From Zygnema cylindricum (Eukaryota > Streptophyta > Zygnematophyceae > Zygnematales > Zygnemataceae), in assembly GCA_037447655.1 (NCBI GenBank), contig JBBHKE010000817.1, positions 369,372 through 433,371 of the forward strand: a stretch of DNA of 64,000 nt, written 5' to 3'. Made by a program: the position numbers and the translations under genes. Of the stretch, positions 50,534 to 61,823 are shown in pieces. Below the pieces are notes generated by a model. It did no database searches, had not been told where the DNA came from, and saw nothing but the letters and a program-made list of their open reading frames with translations. The stretch's first letter is position 1; every line of letters begins with the position of its first letter.

Positions 50534-51372
50534 CTAGTGTTGGGTATCGGGTAAATTCATATCGCGATAATTTTGATATTCGATATATCGAATATCGATC
50601 GAGCAGACTCCTCGATATATCGTATAGAGACCGACATAAATTATCGCGATATATATTATTTATTAAATTAAATATTTTTATATTTTAATATAATATGTTA
50701 TTTTAGCGAAAAACACAAATTGTCTGATACGCCACGTATGATGTGATTTTCGTTCCGTGACTTAAAGGTAGACGTCGCAAAATGTAACCGACAAAAAAAT
50801 ACAAATTTTGTAATTCACATAATTACTTGTTTGGGGTATGGTTACTCGAGGAGGTCTCTCTAATAGTACAGACATCAAAATTTATGTATTACGAAGGCCT
50901 CGGTTAACATCGCGTATCTTCTGTAGACAAGTTTTTACATACGTGTTTTGATTTGAGTGGTTCCTTGAAAGCTGACGACCAAATCTCTAAAATCGTCAAA
51001 AATTTGAAAACCGACCATTTTCGTATGGAAATCCGTACTTGCATATTACGTACGTGTACTTCTCAAGTGTACCGCGTCCATGTACCTCAGAGATCTCCTT
51101 CACTCTGCTGACTTTCAGGAAAAAACCATATTTATTTTCGGCAGAGATTTTAAGGTCACCTTGTCCGAAGGCACGTTACTTCGGAGACCTGTGAAAAAAT
51201 TCATTTTTTTTAAATGCTTCGATATATTGACAATACGATATATCGGCGATATATTGGCGATATATCGTGATATTTTGATTTTCGATATATCGAAGCGATA
51301 TATCGATTATCGGGTACCTAAAATTTGATATTTATCGAATATCGGCAAAAGGTCTTCGATACCCAACACTAG
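50534..51372. mobile_element. Family B element, full length
   Basis: Left CTAGTGTTGGGTATCGG and right CGATACCCAACACTAG are exact complements over 13 or more bases. Subterminal CGATATATCG-rich arms of about 150 bases lie on each side. The middle (50700-51190) is unique and non-coding. The termini fit non-autonomous DNA transposons. Confidence 0.85.
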
Positions 51373-51539
51373 CAAGAACGTAATCGTAACTCACGTTTGT
51401 GACGATTGTATACGTCGACAATACCTGTGACGGCTGTCAACGTCTATAATCTATGTTGTCGCACGTTATTTTTTGGAACTTGTGACGTGGCATGTATTAC
51501 CGTGACATTGTAGACGCTTCCTGTTGAAGGTCATGGGCA

Positions 51540-52200
51540 TTTAGACTCGTTGTGATCCACTCCCACTTGGAGTCACACTTGCACCAGCTGGGATATTCGT
51601 CCCTTGAGGAGCGGGTGGAGCACTAGGGCTAATAGGAGCACTTGCAGCAAGAGTTGAGCCATCAGTAGACATGACAGCAGAAGCAAACCTAAAGAGAAAT
51701 GCCTAGTAGACTAGATCTATAGTGTAAGATATGTAACTCCAAATGAAAGAGGTCTTTCAACCAAACAAACATGTACTACAAGCAAATCAAAGACAAGAGA
51801 GCACAATCCACCTTGAACTGGTGCTCTCATTTCCTTAACTCTTGTGTAGAATGAACATTCTGTATTGAATTGATCAATCCTAATTGAACTAAATACTCAA
51901 AAGATCTAGAAAACATCTAAAACGTATGTACAGGGTTCACCTAAATATCTACTAACAAAAATCTAAGTACTTGGACCAAAATTGTCTAGTAGCAATATCT
52001 AGACCCTAAAAATCCGGGAGATATGTTTCACGTCTACATTCATAGGCGGCCGTACACACTAATCAACTCAAAGATAACTATTAAAGTAGATACTAAAAAT
52101 CCACACTAAATATAGTTAATATTGTATAGTTGGTGGTCCAAAAATATTATAAGTCCTAGACTCAAATTCCTAAGACTTACTAAAGCTTACTTTTCAATAC
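51540..52200 (-). mobile_element. Possible retrotransposon leader fragment
   Basis: On the minus strand a short frame (MSTDGSTLAASAPISPSAPP then APQGTNIPAGASV) starts near 51670 and stops near 51545. It is preceded by about 500 bases of LTR-like AT-rich sequence with CACAAGAGTTAAGG and TGTACATACG words. It resembles the 5' end of a copia-type gag, but there is no primer-binding site or protease/RT domain to prove it. Confidence 0.2.
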
Positions 52201-52247
52201 TTCCATCTTGTGGAGTTTCACGGTTGAATAAGATGCGCCTTCCCTTC

Positions 52248-52734
52248 GCGTCTCCTGTCTGGTCGGCGTGAAATGGCATTGGAATTTCGAGACCCCTGAA
52301 AAAAAAAATCCAAATTGAACGAAAACATACAAAACCAAACAAATTGTGTACTTTTCTTCGTCGTATTGAACGCAAACGGACAAAACATAGCGAATTCTAT
52401 ACTTTTCTTTGTCTTTGGAAATCGTATGAAAAAAATTATAAAATTACGGCACGTGCGAATATATGTTGTTATTTGTTTATCGAAAATACCTAGTTTTGAA
52501 ACACATCGCGCATGTGTTTTAAACATAAGTTTGAAGATGATGTTTTTTGTCGTGGAAGTGGGTCGAAAATCACAAGACGACAATTTTTTGTACATCCAAA
52601 GTTCGAAGATGACGCAAATTGTACTCTACAAATTTGCAATTCCTTCGTACGATTGTAACTTAGGCAGTACGCCGCTAAGTTTTACAGTAAAACGACAAAA
52701 AAAAACCCTTACTTATGCACATGGGGACATATCC
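52248..52734 (-). mobile_element. Family E repeat, inverted copy of 13898-14350
   Basis: On the minus strand it begins GGATATGTCCCCATGTGCAT then AAGTAAGGG and ends with TCAGGGGTCTCGAAATTCCA and GCCATTTCACGCCGACC, in the same order as at 13.9 kb. Well conserved at both ends, diverged in the middle. Confidence 0.65.
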
Positions 52735-53259
52735 GACTACTGCGACACCGAAAGATGTGATATACGGATATGTCAGAGCGACAATAGTGACACGATACAC
52801 AAATTCAAAGTACGCTAATCCGTTTTCGAAAAACGAAAATGTCGCCATGACGTCACTTGCGTCGTAAATACACCGACCAAGTAACATAAATTAAATTAAA
52901 AAAAAATCACGACCACGAGAGCGACAACGACAACGACATCGACAGCGACCACGTAAGCGACCACTTTATTAAAATCCCGAAATACAAAAAACACAAAAAA
53001 CGCAGGATCTTTGTAGCTCTCGGGTATTTGTACGGGTATGCCATTTCGGTTCAATTCACGCGTCAAACTCATGAGGAAATACAATTTCATTTAGGTAAGC
53101 AGATCAAATCACAATATGTTATTGTTCCCATGAAGAGTGTATTACTACTATCAAGAGAAAAAAAAAACAAAAAAATGGTTTTCTCGATTACAAATTATAG
53201 ACCTTTGGTTTCCGTGTTTGAAACCTTAAATAGGCGATATTGTGGATGCTTTTAACATT

Positions 53260-54210
53260 CATAAAATCGGGGGACAGATTCAACGATCATAGTAATGGGA
53301 TTGATGAGTCGGCTAGAATTTTAAACTTATACTTATCACTTTGGCTGTGAATGTACCAACCACTCTACCACCATCTCAATTGTTACGCTGAGGGTCCAAT
53401 TAGATATATCGTTTAATGTAGATATTACCACAATTCCGGGTATCGAGCGTTACACTTTTTGTACGTCAACAAGTGCGCGAGGCGGTGTTTGTACGTCCGC
53501 GAGACCCAAACCAACATGTCCCTTACGGCCACGACCCGTGTGCCTATGTGCTGGCGGTGCAAAATTGATGCCTCAACCTACGTCGCAAGAGCAGCAAGGA
53601 AAAAGGTTTGCATGTGCCGCCACGACTCAATTAATGCCTAAAAACACATATCAAATGAAAGATTACAAAATATGATAATCTGTAACAAATGGTTGTTATT
53701 ATTATTGATTGATTAGTCATTATCAATTTATAAAGGTATAGGTAGGTACATAGGTTGGTATAGGTATATTCATAGGTTTTCCTAAACAACGACCAAAGGT
53801 CTATAAGTTTAAAGCGAAAATTATAAAATAATATAGTTTTTAAGAAATAATTATAATTATTAGGGTAAGAGGGATATGATTTTAATAGGGGGATATATTA
53901 TTATTGTTGTTGATTTATAAAAAAAGGACAATGTACAACTAAAGTTCACAAAACATGCAAGTAAGCTGCAAAGTCGTGAAATATAATAGTAATAACATAT
54001 CGTTGCATTTTTTTCTGTTTTAAATTGGGGTTGATTCATGAAAGCGACACAAAATGTGTAGATGTCAGTAGCGTGTATTACTTCACTATTGCAATTTGAA
54101 AGAGTTTATGATGTGTTTGTGACTCTAACGTAAATACCTGATGGTTGTTGTTGCAAAGTGTGTAGACGTGAGTATGAATATTTGAGCTTAACAATAACTC
54201 ACAATATGTG
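53260..54210. other. Unassigned AT-rich spacer
   Basis: No gene or RNA recognised. GGTATAGGTAGGTACATAGG-type short repeats occur at 53735-53780. Confidence 0.35.
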
Positions 54211-54214
54211 ATCC

Positions 54215-54415
54215 GACAATATATGAACCGACAACATTTGAACCAACAAGATATCAACCGCCAATGTACGAACTGATAATATGTGAAGAGACAATATATA
54301 AACCGACAATATGTGAACCAAGAATATATGAACCTACAAGATATGAATCGCCAAAGTACGAACCGACAATATATGAACCAACAATATGTGAACCAACAAT
54401 ATATGAACGGACCAC
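54215..54415 (+). repeat. 15-bp minisatellite, about 13 copies
   Basis: Units of AATATATGAACCGAC and variants (AATATGTGAACCAAC, AAGATATGAATCGCC, AAAGTACGAACCGAC). Because 15 is a multiple of three it stays open in one frame (YEPTI repeats), but there is no gene context. Confidence 0.9.
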
Positions 54416-55057
54416 AAGAAAGAGGGAGAGAGGAGAGTCAGTAGACCAAGAGGGAGAGAGAGGGGGACGGGGGAGAAAAAACAAACGAGATAGGAAAGGG
54501 AAAGGGGCGTTGAATTGGTGTGACTAACACAAATAGCAATCCATGGTGTATTTAGATATTTCCATAAACAGGACAGGGTAATACCGTGTAAAATTTGACA
54601 TTTCTTTTGCCAAAATGTTTCGAAATAAAATTTTCCGTAAACATTGTTAGAGATGTGAAAAGTTAACATCAAAAATTATCGTCTGATCCTAATTGGGTTG
54701 TCAACGTTTTAAAATAAACTGCATAGGTATACTTATTTCGTATGTTCCGACACTACTATTTCTTCAATGGAATATTCTTGTTTTTTGGAAGTGTGTGCGT
54801 TTTTTATGCTCATACAATCACTCTATGGTTGTTGTTCCCATAGAAGTTGCACATAGACTCTTTACATAATGCATGTCGTACAATTCCATATTGAACACAT
54901 AAACGTATGTTTGTATAATACATTGGTAAGGCTTAACAAAGCGTGATAAAAAAACACACGATACATGCCCGTATAACAAGTATAAGAAAACACGACAATG
55001 ACCATGCCCGTGTAGCCGACATTGATTGACTTGTTGTTAAAAAATTACCAATAAACC

Positions 55058-55333
55058 ATAGTTCAAAAGTAGGCGTTTTTATGGTAGGCCTTTGGTCGGC
55101 GCCTTTATCGTAAGTTGTGTTTTGGGCTTTTCATGTGATCTTCTTAGATCGATACTTTGATCAGAGACCGTCCGATCGTCTGAATCTGACGGTGTAAATA
55201 ATTTTATTTGGTCTGAATGTTTTAATTGGTCCGAATATGTCCGCTTACAATATGGGTCTTAAGGTCATATTGTATGTTTTTGCATACAATAGGCATATTG
55301 TATGGGCCTACTTTCACCTACTTTTGAACTATG
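55058..55333 (+). mobile_element. Family C MITE-like element, intact
   Basis: Left CATAGTTCAAAAGTAGGCG; right CACCTACTTTTGAACTATG, exact complements over at least 17 bases. It contains GTCCGATCGTCTGAATCTGA and GGGTCTTAAGGTCATATTGT with the near-palindrome ATGTTTTTGCATACAATAGG. About 276 bp. Confidence 0.9.
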
Positions 55334-55617
55334 GGTCAAATGCATTGAATCTTGAGGTTTTGTCTTTTTCCGTGTAAATCTGCGTACAAACACCGATATT
55401 TTTCTTGAAATTCCTCTTGTACCTTTGTGTACGCCGCACAGAAAAAAGTTGTACGGTTACTTAAGGGCGAAAATAGCAATACAAAATTAAGGTGGAAATG
55501 GCTCCAACCTAATTTAATAAAACAGAGCACTAAATAATAAATACTATATTTAATATTACATTGTATAAGCATAGCGGTTGAGTACAAGAGGATGCTCTGA
55601 GACTGCCACGTGTTACC

Positions 55618-58600
55618 ATGGAAGACGCCGGAGATCCGTGGTCCGAAGATCTCCTTCTGGCTGGCGGCTGGTCCAGCGAGGGCCAACACGTGGTACTCGG
55701 AGTGGATGGCGGGGCTACGTCCACCGTTTGCGTGGCACTGGATTGTACGGACGGACGAAGGGAAGATGAAGAAGATCGTATTGTCGGACGTGGAGTCGCC
55801 GGATGCTCAAATCGCAACAGCGTGGGAGGTATGAGGCTGCATATATTTTTTAGGGTTAGGGTTAAGTGAGGGTTAGGATTAGGGTTAGGGTTAAGTTTTA
55901 GATAAGGTTAACGTTAAGGCTAGGATTTAGGGCTAGAGACTTACGGTTAAGACTAGTGGGCTAGGAAAAGGGCTAGGATTATGGCTAGAGAAGATTAGTT
56001 TTGGATTTAGGGCTAGGTTTAGGGTTAAGAAGCTAGAGTTAGGGCTAGAAGCAAGGTTGCGGATAAGTGATGGTAGGAGGCGAGTGCTATGTTTAGTTAG
56101 GATTTAGGTTAGGGTTAGGATTAGAGGTATGAGTAGGGTTAGGGTCAGGGTTAGAGTTAGGATTAGGATTTTGGTGAAGGTTCTGATAGGAGCTGGTGAG
56201 ATTCGACTATAAGACACGGATAGATGTATGGTTTTTCTTCTGGAATTGAAATACAAGCTGACAATGAATTGGTTTACGACCACAAAGTGATGGGCTAATT
56301 CCATTTGGAACTTTTAATCATGTTGGGCCTGTTTTTGGTATTAAATTTTAGTTTCTAGAAGCTATTTGTAACACTCACCCTGTGTAACTCGAGATCATTT
56401 CTGTAAGAATTATTTTGTATTCTAGATATCAATTTTTTCCTAGGTACATTCAGGAAACTTGATCACGATAAACTATTTTCCCCTAATATTGGACCTCGTG
56501 CATTGAAACAATTACAGTTAGGGCTAGGGTTGAGTCAGGGTTAGGGTTAGGGTTAGGGTTAGGATTAGGGTCAGCAAGGGTTTGGGTTAAGACTAGGTAT
56601 TGTATTATATTGAACCTCAACATGGTTTTCTTTTGTTCGTTTATTTGAACTATCGGGCATTTTTGAATTGAATAATATGAAAAGCAGTTTTTTGTGACTT
56701 GAACTTTATTCATGCATGAAGTACTTGTAAGCACACAAATAGTGCATATAATGCTTATGTGAAGTACGCTTAATTGCATCAAATACGTATGCATAAAGGA
56801 CGTGCAGGAAGTATCTGTACGGATATACATAAAAGTACACGTAAAGTTCATAGAAAGTATGGTAGTTACAATATTTTGTTGTGCTTCAACGTACCATAAA
56901 CAAAAAGCGAAACAATTGCTTTGTTTTTCTGGCCATTTTTAATGACTCCTGACACAGGATTTTTTTGTTCATTTGAACCACTTTTTCTTGGAGGTTTGAC
57001 CTTTTTCTAAAAAATTATATTGAACTATTGGGAAGATATAGACTTGTTACTGCATTTCAATTTGTGTAGGGCTATATGTGAAAAAATCATGTCAAAGTCA
57101 AAATCTTCCACTATTTCACACAATCAATGCTTTCCAAATTCAGCATTTTTAATCTGCAGAAAAGTAATCTGAGTGAAAATATTGCGAGTCAAAATCAACT
57201 AAACAACTGAAACAAACATGTTGACTTTTTTCTTCCCAGAGACGGCCGCTCGTCGAGCTTTGGAGGAAGCCATGGCTGCCGCCCTGACAGCTGGCAATCT
57301 CCCCCGGGCAGCCGTACGGTCGGTTTGTCTCGGTCTGGCAGGAGTGGACAGACCTGCTGACATCAGCATGGTCACAGCCTGGATGAGGTAAGGAGTCAAC
57401 AGACGTCAGCATGGTCACAAGCTGGATGAAATACAGTCTGCTGATAACAGCACTGTCATAATCTGGACGAGAGAAAGATTGGTGACGTCAGCATTGTCAC
57501 AAGCTGGACGATGTAAGGAAAATCCTGAAAAGAGGGACATTAATTAAAGACGATTTTTTCTTTCTGCAATCTGGAGATCACCTGTTCTCTTTTTTTTTGT
57601 CGTGTGTGCTTTCCTGGGGAATGTATTTTTGAAGTGTTTTTTTTTTTTGGTTTGTCTCATGCTTGTTTTGCCTTATTCTCATTTTTTCTTTTTGTGGATG
57701 TGTTTTCCCTCACTTCTGACAAATTCGTTTCCACTACAAAACTTGCAGGAAACTGCGACATTTGTCTTATTCTTATTTTGTCTTTTTGAAGATATTTAGG
57801 CGCACAAACCGGCAATTTTCAGCCACGACAAAACTCAAAAATCTCAGACTTCTGTCATATCGTTCATGCTTTGTCTTTTTTTCGTGTTTTGTTTTTTTGT
57901 CTTTTTCCTATTGCTTATTATGATTTTGACTTTTTGTAGATATTTTTTTGCGCAATTACCACAACTTTGACGCCACGATGAAACTCGAAAAACTTAGCCT
58001 TTGTCACATTTGTTCACGTTTTGTCTTTTTTTCTTGTATTTTGTCTTTTCCGTAGTCTGCTATTTTCTTATTTTGTTATTCTTACATTGTCTTATTTTGC
58101 CTTTTTCTTATTTTGTCCTATTCACATTTTATCTCATTCTTCTGATTTTTCCCTGTTTGTCTTATTCTTTTTTTGTTATCCTTATTTTGTCTGATCATTA
58201 TTTTGTCTTATCCTTTTTTGTCTTGTCCTTACATTGTCTTCTTATTTTGTCTTATCACTCTTTTATCTTATCCTTCTTTTATCTCGTGCTTGTTTTATCT
58301 CGTGTTTATTTTATCGTATTCTTTTTTGTCTTATTCTTATTTTGTCGTTTTTAGAGATATTTTCGCCCACGACCCGGAGATCCGGGTGCATAACGACGCC
58401 GTGGCGGCTCTGGCGAGCGGAACAGGAGGTTCCATGTGGGGAGCCGTTCTGATCGCAGGGACGGGAACCATAGCCTACGGAGTTGGAGAGGGAGGGAGGG
58501 AGGAGAGAGCATCGGGAGGAGGGCCCATTCTGGGAGACAGAGGCAGGTGAGGGGGAGGGGGAGGGGGAGGGGGGAGGGGGAGGAGTAGGGGGAGGGGGAG

Positions 58601-58887
58601 GGGGGAGGGGGAGGAGGAGGGGGAGGGGGAGGGGGAGGGGGAGGGGTAGGGGGAGAAGGGAATGGAAACGAAAAAGGAGAGGTAAGAAACTGATGGGTTG
58701 TAGGGGGTAGAGGGAGAGGTGCAGTGCCTATGCCATAGCTACGGAGGCTCTCTCTGCGGTGATGCGGGCGGATGATGGGAGAGGTCCTCCCACTCTCCTC
58801 CACAAGGCCATTTTGGGGCATTTGGGTCTTTCCTCGGCCCAGGAACTCATTGGGTAACGATTTTTTTCCTTGTCTCTCTCTCTCTCT

Positions 58888-58931
<44 letters not shown>

Positions 58932-61823
58932 CTCTCTCTCTCTCTTTCTCTCTTTCTCTCTTTCTCCCTTTCTCCCTTTCTCCCTTTCTCCCTTTCTCCC
59001 TTTCTCCCTTTCTCCCTTTCTCTCTTTCTCTCTTTCTCTATTTCTCTCTTTCTCTCTTTCTTTCTTTCTCTCTCTCTCTCTCGCTCTCTCTCTCTGTCTC
59101 TATCTATCTCTCTTTCTCTTTCTCTATCGCTGTCTCTCTCTCTCCCCCCCCCCCTCTGTCTCTCTTCTCTCTCTCTGCCACTCTCTTCCCCTCCCCTCTC
59201 CCCTCCCCTCTCCCGTCTTTCCCTCTCCCCTCTCCCCTCTCCCCTCCCTTCTCACGGTAGAAAGTATGTAGGTTTATGATGGAAACCTGAAAACCTAATA
59301 AAGGGAAAAAAAATAGGAGAAGGAAAAAAAAAGGTGGTTAACGCATTTTTAATTGGACTTTATTATTTAATTGTGTTTATTTTTACTGAACCGGGGCATG
59401 AATTCGGGTAATTTTTGTCATTTCCACATTTTATACTTCTGTTCTTTATTTAATAGATTTTCTGTGTTTGTTTCAGTCTCCGTTCCTGTTTCCGTTTCGT
59501 CTTCATTTCCATATTTTCTACCGTTTTTGTACCTTAATAAAAAATTGGCGTATCTCTCTGTAATTTAGTTTCTCCTTCTCCTTTTTTTCGAACATTGATA
59601 TCTTTCTTCTCCTTCTTTTCTGGTTTTTATTTTATTGTTGCTATTTTTTCTATTTTTGTTTTTTTCCCTTATTCTGCATCCTGATTGTGACGGGTGCAGA
59701 ATAAACTGAAAAACGAAAAAAATGGGAAAAAACGACAAATCATGGAGACACTAAAATTAGTGTTGCAATTCCATCAGTATTAAATTGCAAGGTACTCATT
59801 TCAGTACTACGCCTCTTTATTTTTTCCCCTTCCTTTTTTCGAGACCACAAAAAACCCATCCAAAATTTTTGCAAAAAATTCGTTAAAACTCTCCAAAATA
59901 TCTGTAACGAGCCTCCGAAAACCTCGAAAGTCTTGTAAAACCCGTTTAAAACCCTCAAAATTTTTCGTAGGAAAAACCTTTTCTTACGTCGATACCAATC
60001 CCTTTTTTTTTCATTTTTTTTTCAGATGGGCGTATAAAGATCTCCAATGGAGTCGAATTGCGGCTCTCACTCCTATAGTAAAATTTTGTGCTGCCCAAAA
60101 AGATTTTGAAGCTGCCCGGATTTTGGAAGAATCCACAAAAGAATTGGCTCTCAGCGTTTTCGCGGTCTCGAAGAAATTGGAGCTCGCGGGTCCGGGTAAG
60201 TTAAACGGGGTATAAAAGATTTATAAAAATGGTGTCTAAATGGGTCTATATGGGGTCTAAATGGGGTCTAAATGGGGTCCAAATGGAGTAATAATGGAGT
60301 ACAAATGGGTTTTTTGGGGTTTAATTGGGGTATGGAGTATTATGAGGAATTGTGGAGTGTAAATTGGGCAAAAATGGAGTATGTATGTGGTATATATGCT
60401 GTATGAACAGGGTAAAAATGGGGTATAATTGGGTTAAAAATGTAGTATAAGTGGGGTTTTTTCAGGGTATAATTGGGGTACGGAGTATTACGTGGTATTA
60501 TATGGTATTATGGGGTGTTATGGGGTGTGAATGGGGCAAAAATGGTGTATAAATGTTGTTTAAATGGTAGTGTTTTATAAAGAGCAGGATTTGCAGAACA
60601 CATTATGTTTTTTTTTTTTTTTATCTTTGATAATTACTATATTGAGACGATAAGCAATAATGGCAATTATCGCAATATATTGGCTTCGATATCATAATGT
60701 TGTTAATATCTACAGCCGTGGAAACCGCAAAATTTGTGAAGAAGATTTTTTGGTCGAGAAGATATCACTCAATTTTTTTCTATTTCAAAAAATTGCATAG
60801 GTTGTTGAAATCCATAGTTTTTTTTCTATCTTGAGGGTCTCCGAATAGTTATAGTTTTTTGCTTCAATTTCTTTTCTTTTTTCTTCTTCCTTTTTTTTTT
60901 GTTGTTGTTTTTAATTATGCAAGGTTTTTGAATTGGGGTTCAGATGGGACAAAACCCTTTCCTCTCGTTTTGGTGGGAGGAGTTTTGGATCCTCGAAACG
61001 ATGGAGGGTGTGACGTGACGGGAAAACTTGAGGCAAATTTAAAAAAAATGGTACCGCAAGCGACAATTGTGCGACCGAAAGTGAGTAAAGTTGGTTTTTC
61101 TTGTGTTTTTTTTTGGTTTTGAATGTTTTTCTCTGTGTTTTTAATGTTTTTTTTGGTATCAATAATGTTTTTTTTTGTGTTTTTAACATTTTTTTTAAAG
61201 CTTTTCATTTTTCTTTCACGACTTTGATTTTTCTTTTTGGGGTTTTCACTTTCGTTTTTGCGTTTTGATACTGTTTTTTGGGGTTTTCCATTTTTTTTTT
61301 TTTAATGCTTTTTGTTGATTTTCCATGTTTTTTTCATGGTTTTAGAGGTTGAAATTGATTTTCCATATTTGCATTAAATTTGGAAGTTTAAAAAGGAGGG
61401 AATAAAAAAAAAAAAAATGTTTTTGGTAAGTTGATATGTATGTAAGAAGTCTTGATTTAATTGTGAGGTTCAACTTGTTTTTTTTTTTTTAAATTCATAA
61501 ATTTGTTTTTGCTATTATTATCAACATTAAAATTTCTATTGTTTTTTTGTAATTGTTACTACTATTATTATCACTATTACTTCTATTTCTATCACCATTA
61601 TTATTACTATTGTTATTTTTGTGATTGTTACTATTATTATTATTATTGCTAATGTTGTTGCTATTATTTTTATTATTATTATTATTGTTGTCTGTGGCAT
61701 TGTTACTATTATTATTATTACTGCTAATGTCGTTACTATTTTTTTTTTTTTTTGTAGGTGGAACCGGCTGTCGGGGCAGCTTTATTGGCAAAAGTAGCTT
61801 ATAAAAAAACTTTTATTAGATAA
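55618..61823 (+). CDS. N-acetylglucosamine kinase family protein (BadF/BadG/BcrA/BcrD ATPase fold)
   Basis: Seven exons, 55618-55828, 57240-57387, 58355-58546, 58725-58853, 60026-60195, 60944-61080 and 61758-61823. All have GT-AG borders and consistent phases, giving exactly 350 residues, the usual family length. The N-terminal phosphate motif is VVLGVDGGATSTVCVAL (residues about 25-41). Then come RGVAGCSNRNSVG, SVCLGLAGVDRP, HNDAVAALASGT, VLIAGTGTIAYG (second phosphate motif, about 151-162), RASGGGPILGDRGSAYAIA (172-189), LVLVGGVLDP (291-300) and PKVEPAVGAALLA. Known members phosphorylate GlcNAc or related sugars with ATP; the plant homologue is Arabidopsis At1g30540, cytosolic by default, and no targeting signal is seen. 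Oddity: in GPILGDRGSAY the residue after GD is Arg, where bacterial and animal members usually have Glu and Arabidopsis has Trp. Introns 1 and 2 contain telomere-like and T-rich repeats. Confidence 0.95.
55850..56170 (+). repeat. Interstitial TTAGGG-like repeat in intron 1
   Basis: Begins about 20 bases after the exon 1 donor: TTAGGGTTAGGGTTAAGTGA then GGGTTAGGATTAGGG units, degenerating into GGCTAG units (55920-56060) and ending with GGGTTAGGGTCAGGGTTAG. The array is TTAGGG rather than the TTTAGGG usual in many plants. Confidence 0.8.
56515..56600 (+). repeat. Second interstitial TTAGGG array in intron 1
   Basis: Four or five perfect tandem GGGTTA units (56533-56563) with degenerate flanks (GGGCTAGGGTTGAGTC, GGATTAGGGTCAGC). 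Confidence 0.85.
57840..58345 (+). repeat. T-rich TTGTCTTATTCTT repeat in intron 2
   Basis: Degenerate units of TTTTGTCTTATTCTTA with no fixed period, ending at the exon 3 acceptor (TTTTTAG). It acts as a very long polypyrimidine tract. Confidence 0.7.
58547..58724 (+). repeat. GGGGGA-rich intron 3
   Basis: Intron of 178 bases, mostly GGGGGAGGGGGAGGAG units for the first 110 bases, just after the GTGAGG donor. It can form G-quadruplexes in RNA. Confidence 0.8.
58870..59255 (+). repeat. (CA)n and (CT)n simple repeats in intron 4
   Basis: (AC)n at 58890-58927, then CTCTCT, TCTCCCTT octamers (58965-59030) and further C/T-only sequence to 59255. Open frames across it are compositional. Confidence 0.9.
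60238..60560 (+). repeat. AAATGGGGTCT/GGGGTATAATT short repeats in intron 5
   Basis: About 12-base units AAATGGGGTCTA at 60238-60290, then degenerate GGGGTATAATTGGGGTA forms. Confidence 0.75.
61500..61750 (+). repeat. TTATTA/TTGTTA trinucleotide-rich region in intron 6
   Basis: Imperfect ATT/GTT/ACT triplets, ending in T16 and the exon 7 acceptor. The Asn-rich antisense frame is a composition artefact. Confidence 0.8.

Noticed and set aside
54264-54527. 87-residue YEPTI repeat protein
   Set aside because: Explained by a 15-bp minisatellite, with no splice or promoter context.
58351-58926. 191-residue minus-strand Pro-rich frame
   Set aside because: Antisense of kinase exons 3-4 and the G-rich intron between them.
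61495-61791. Asn-rich minus-strand frame
   Set aside because: Triplet-repeat intron DNA read backwards.
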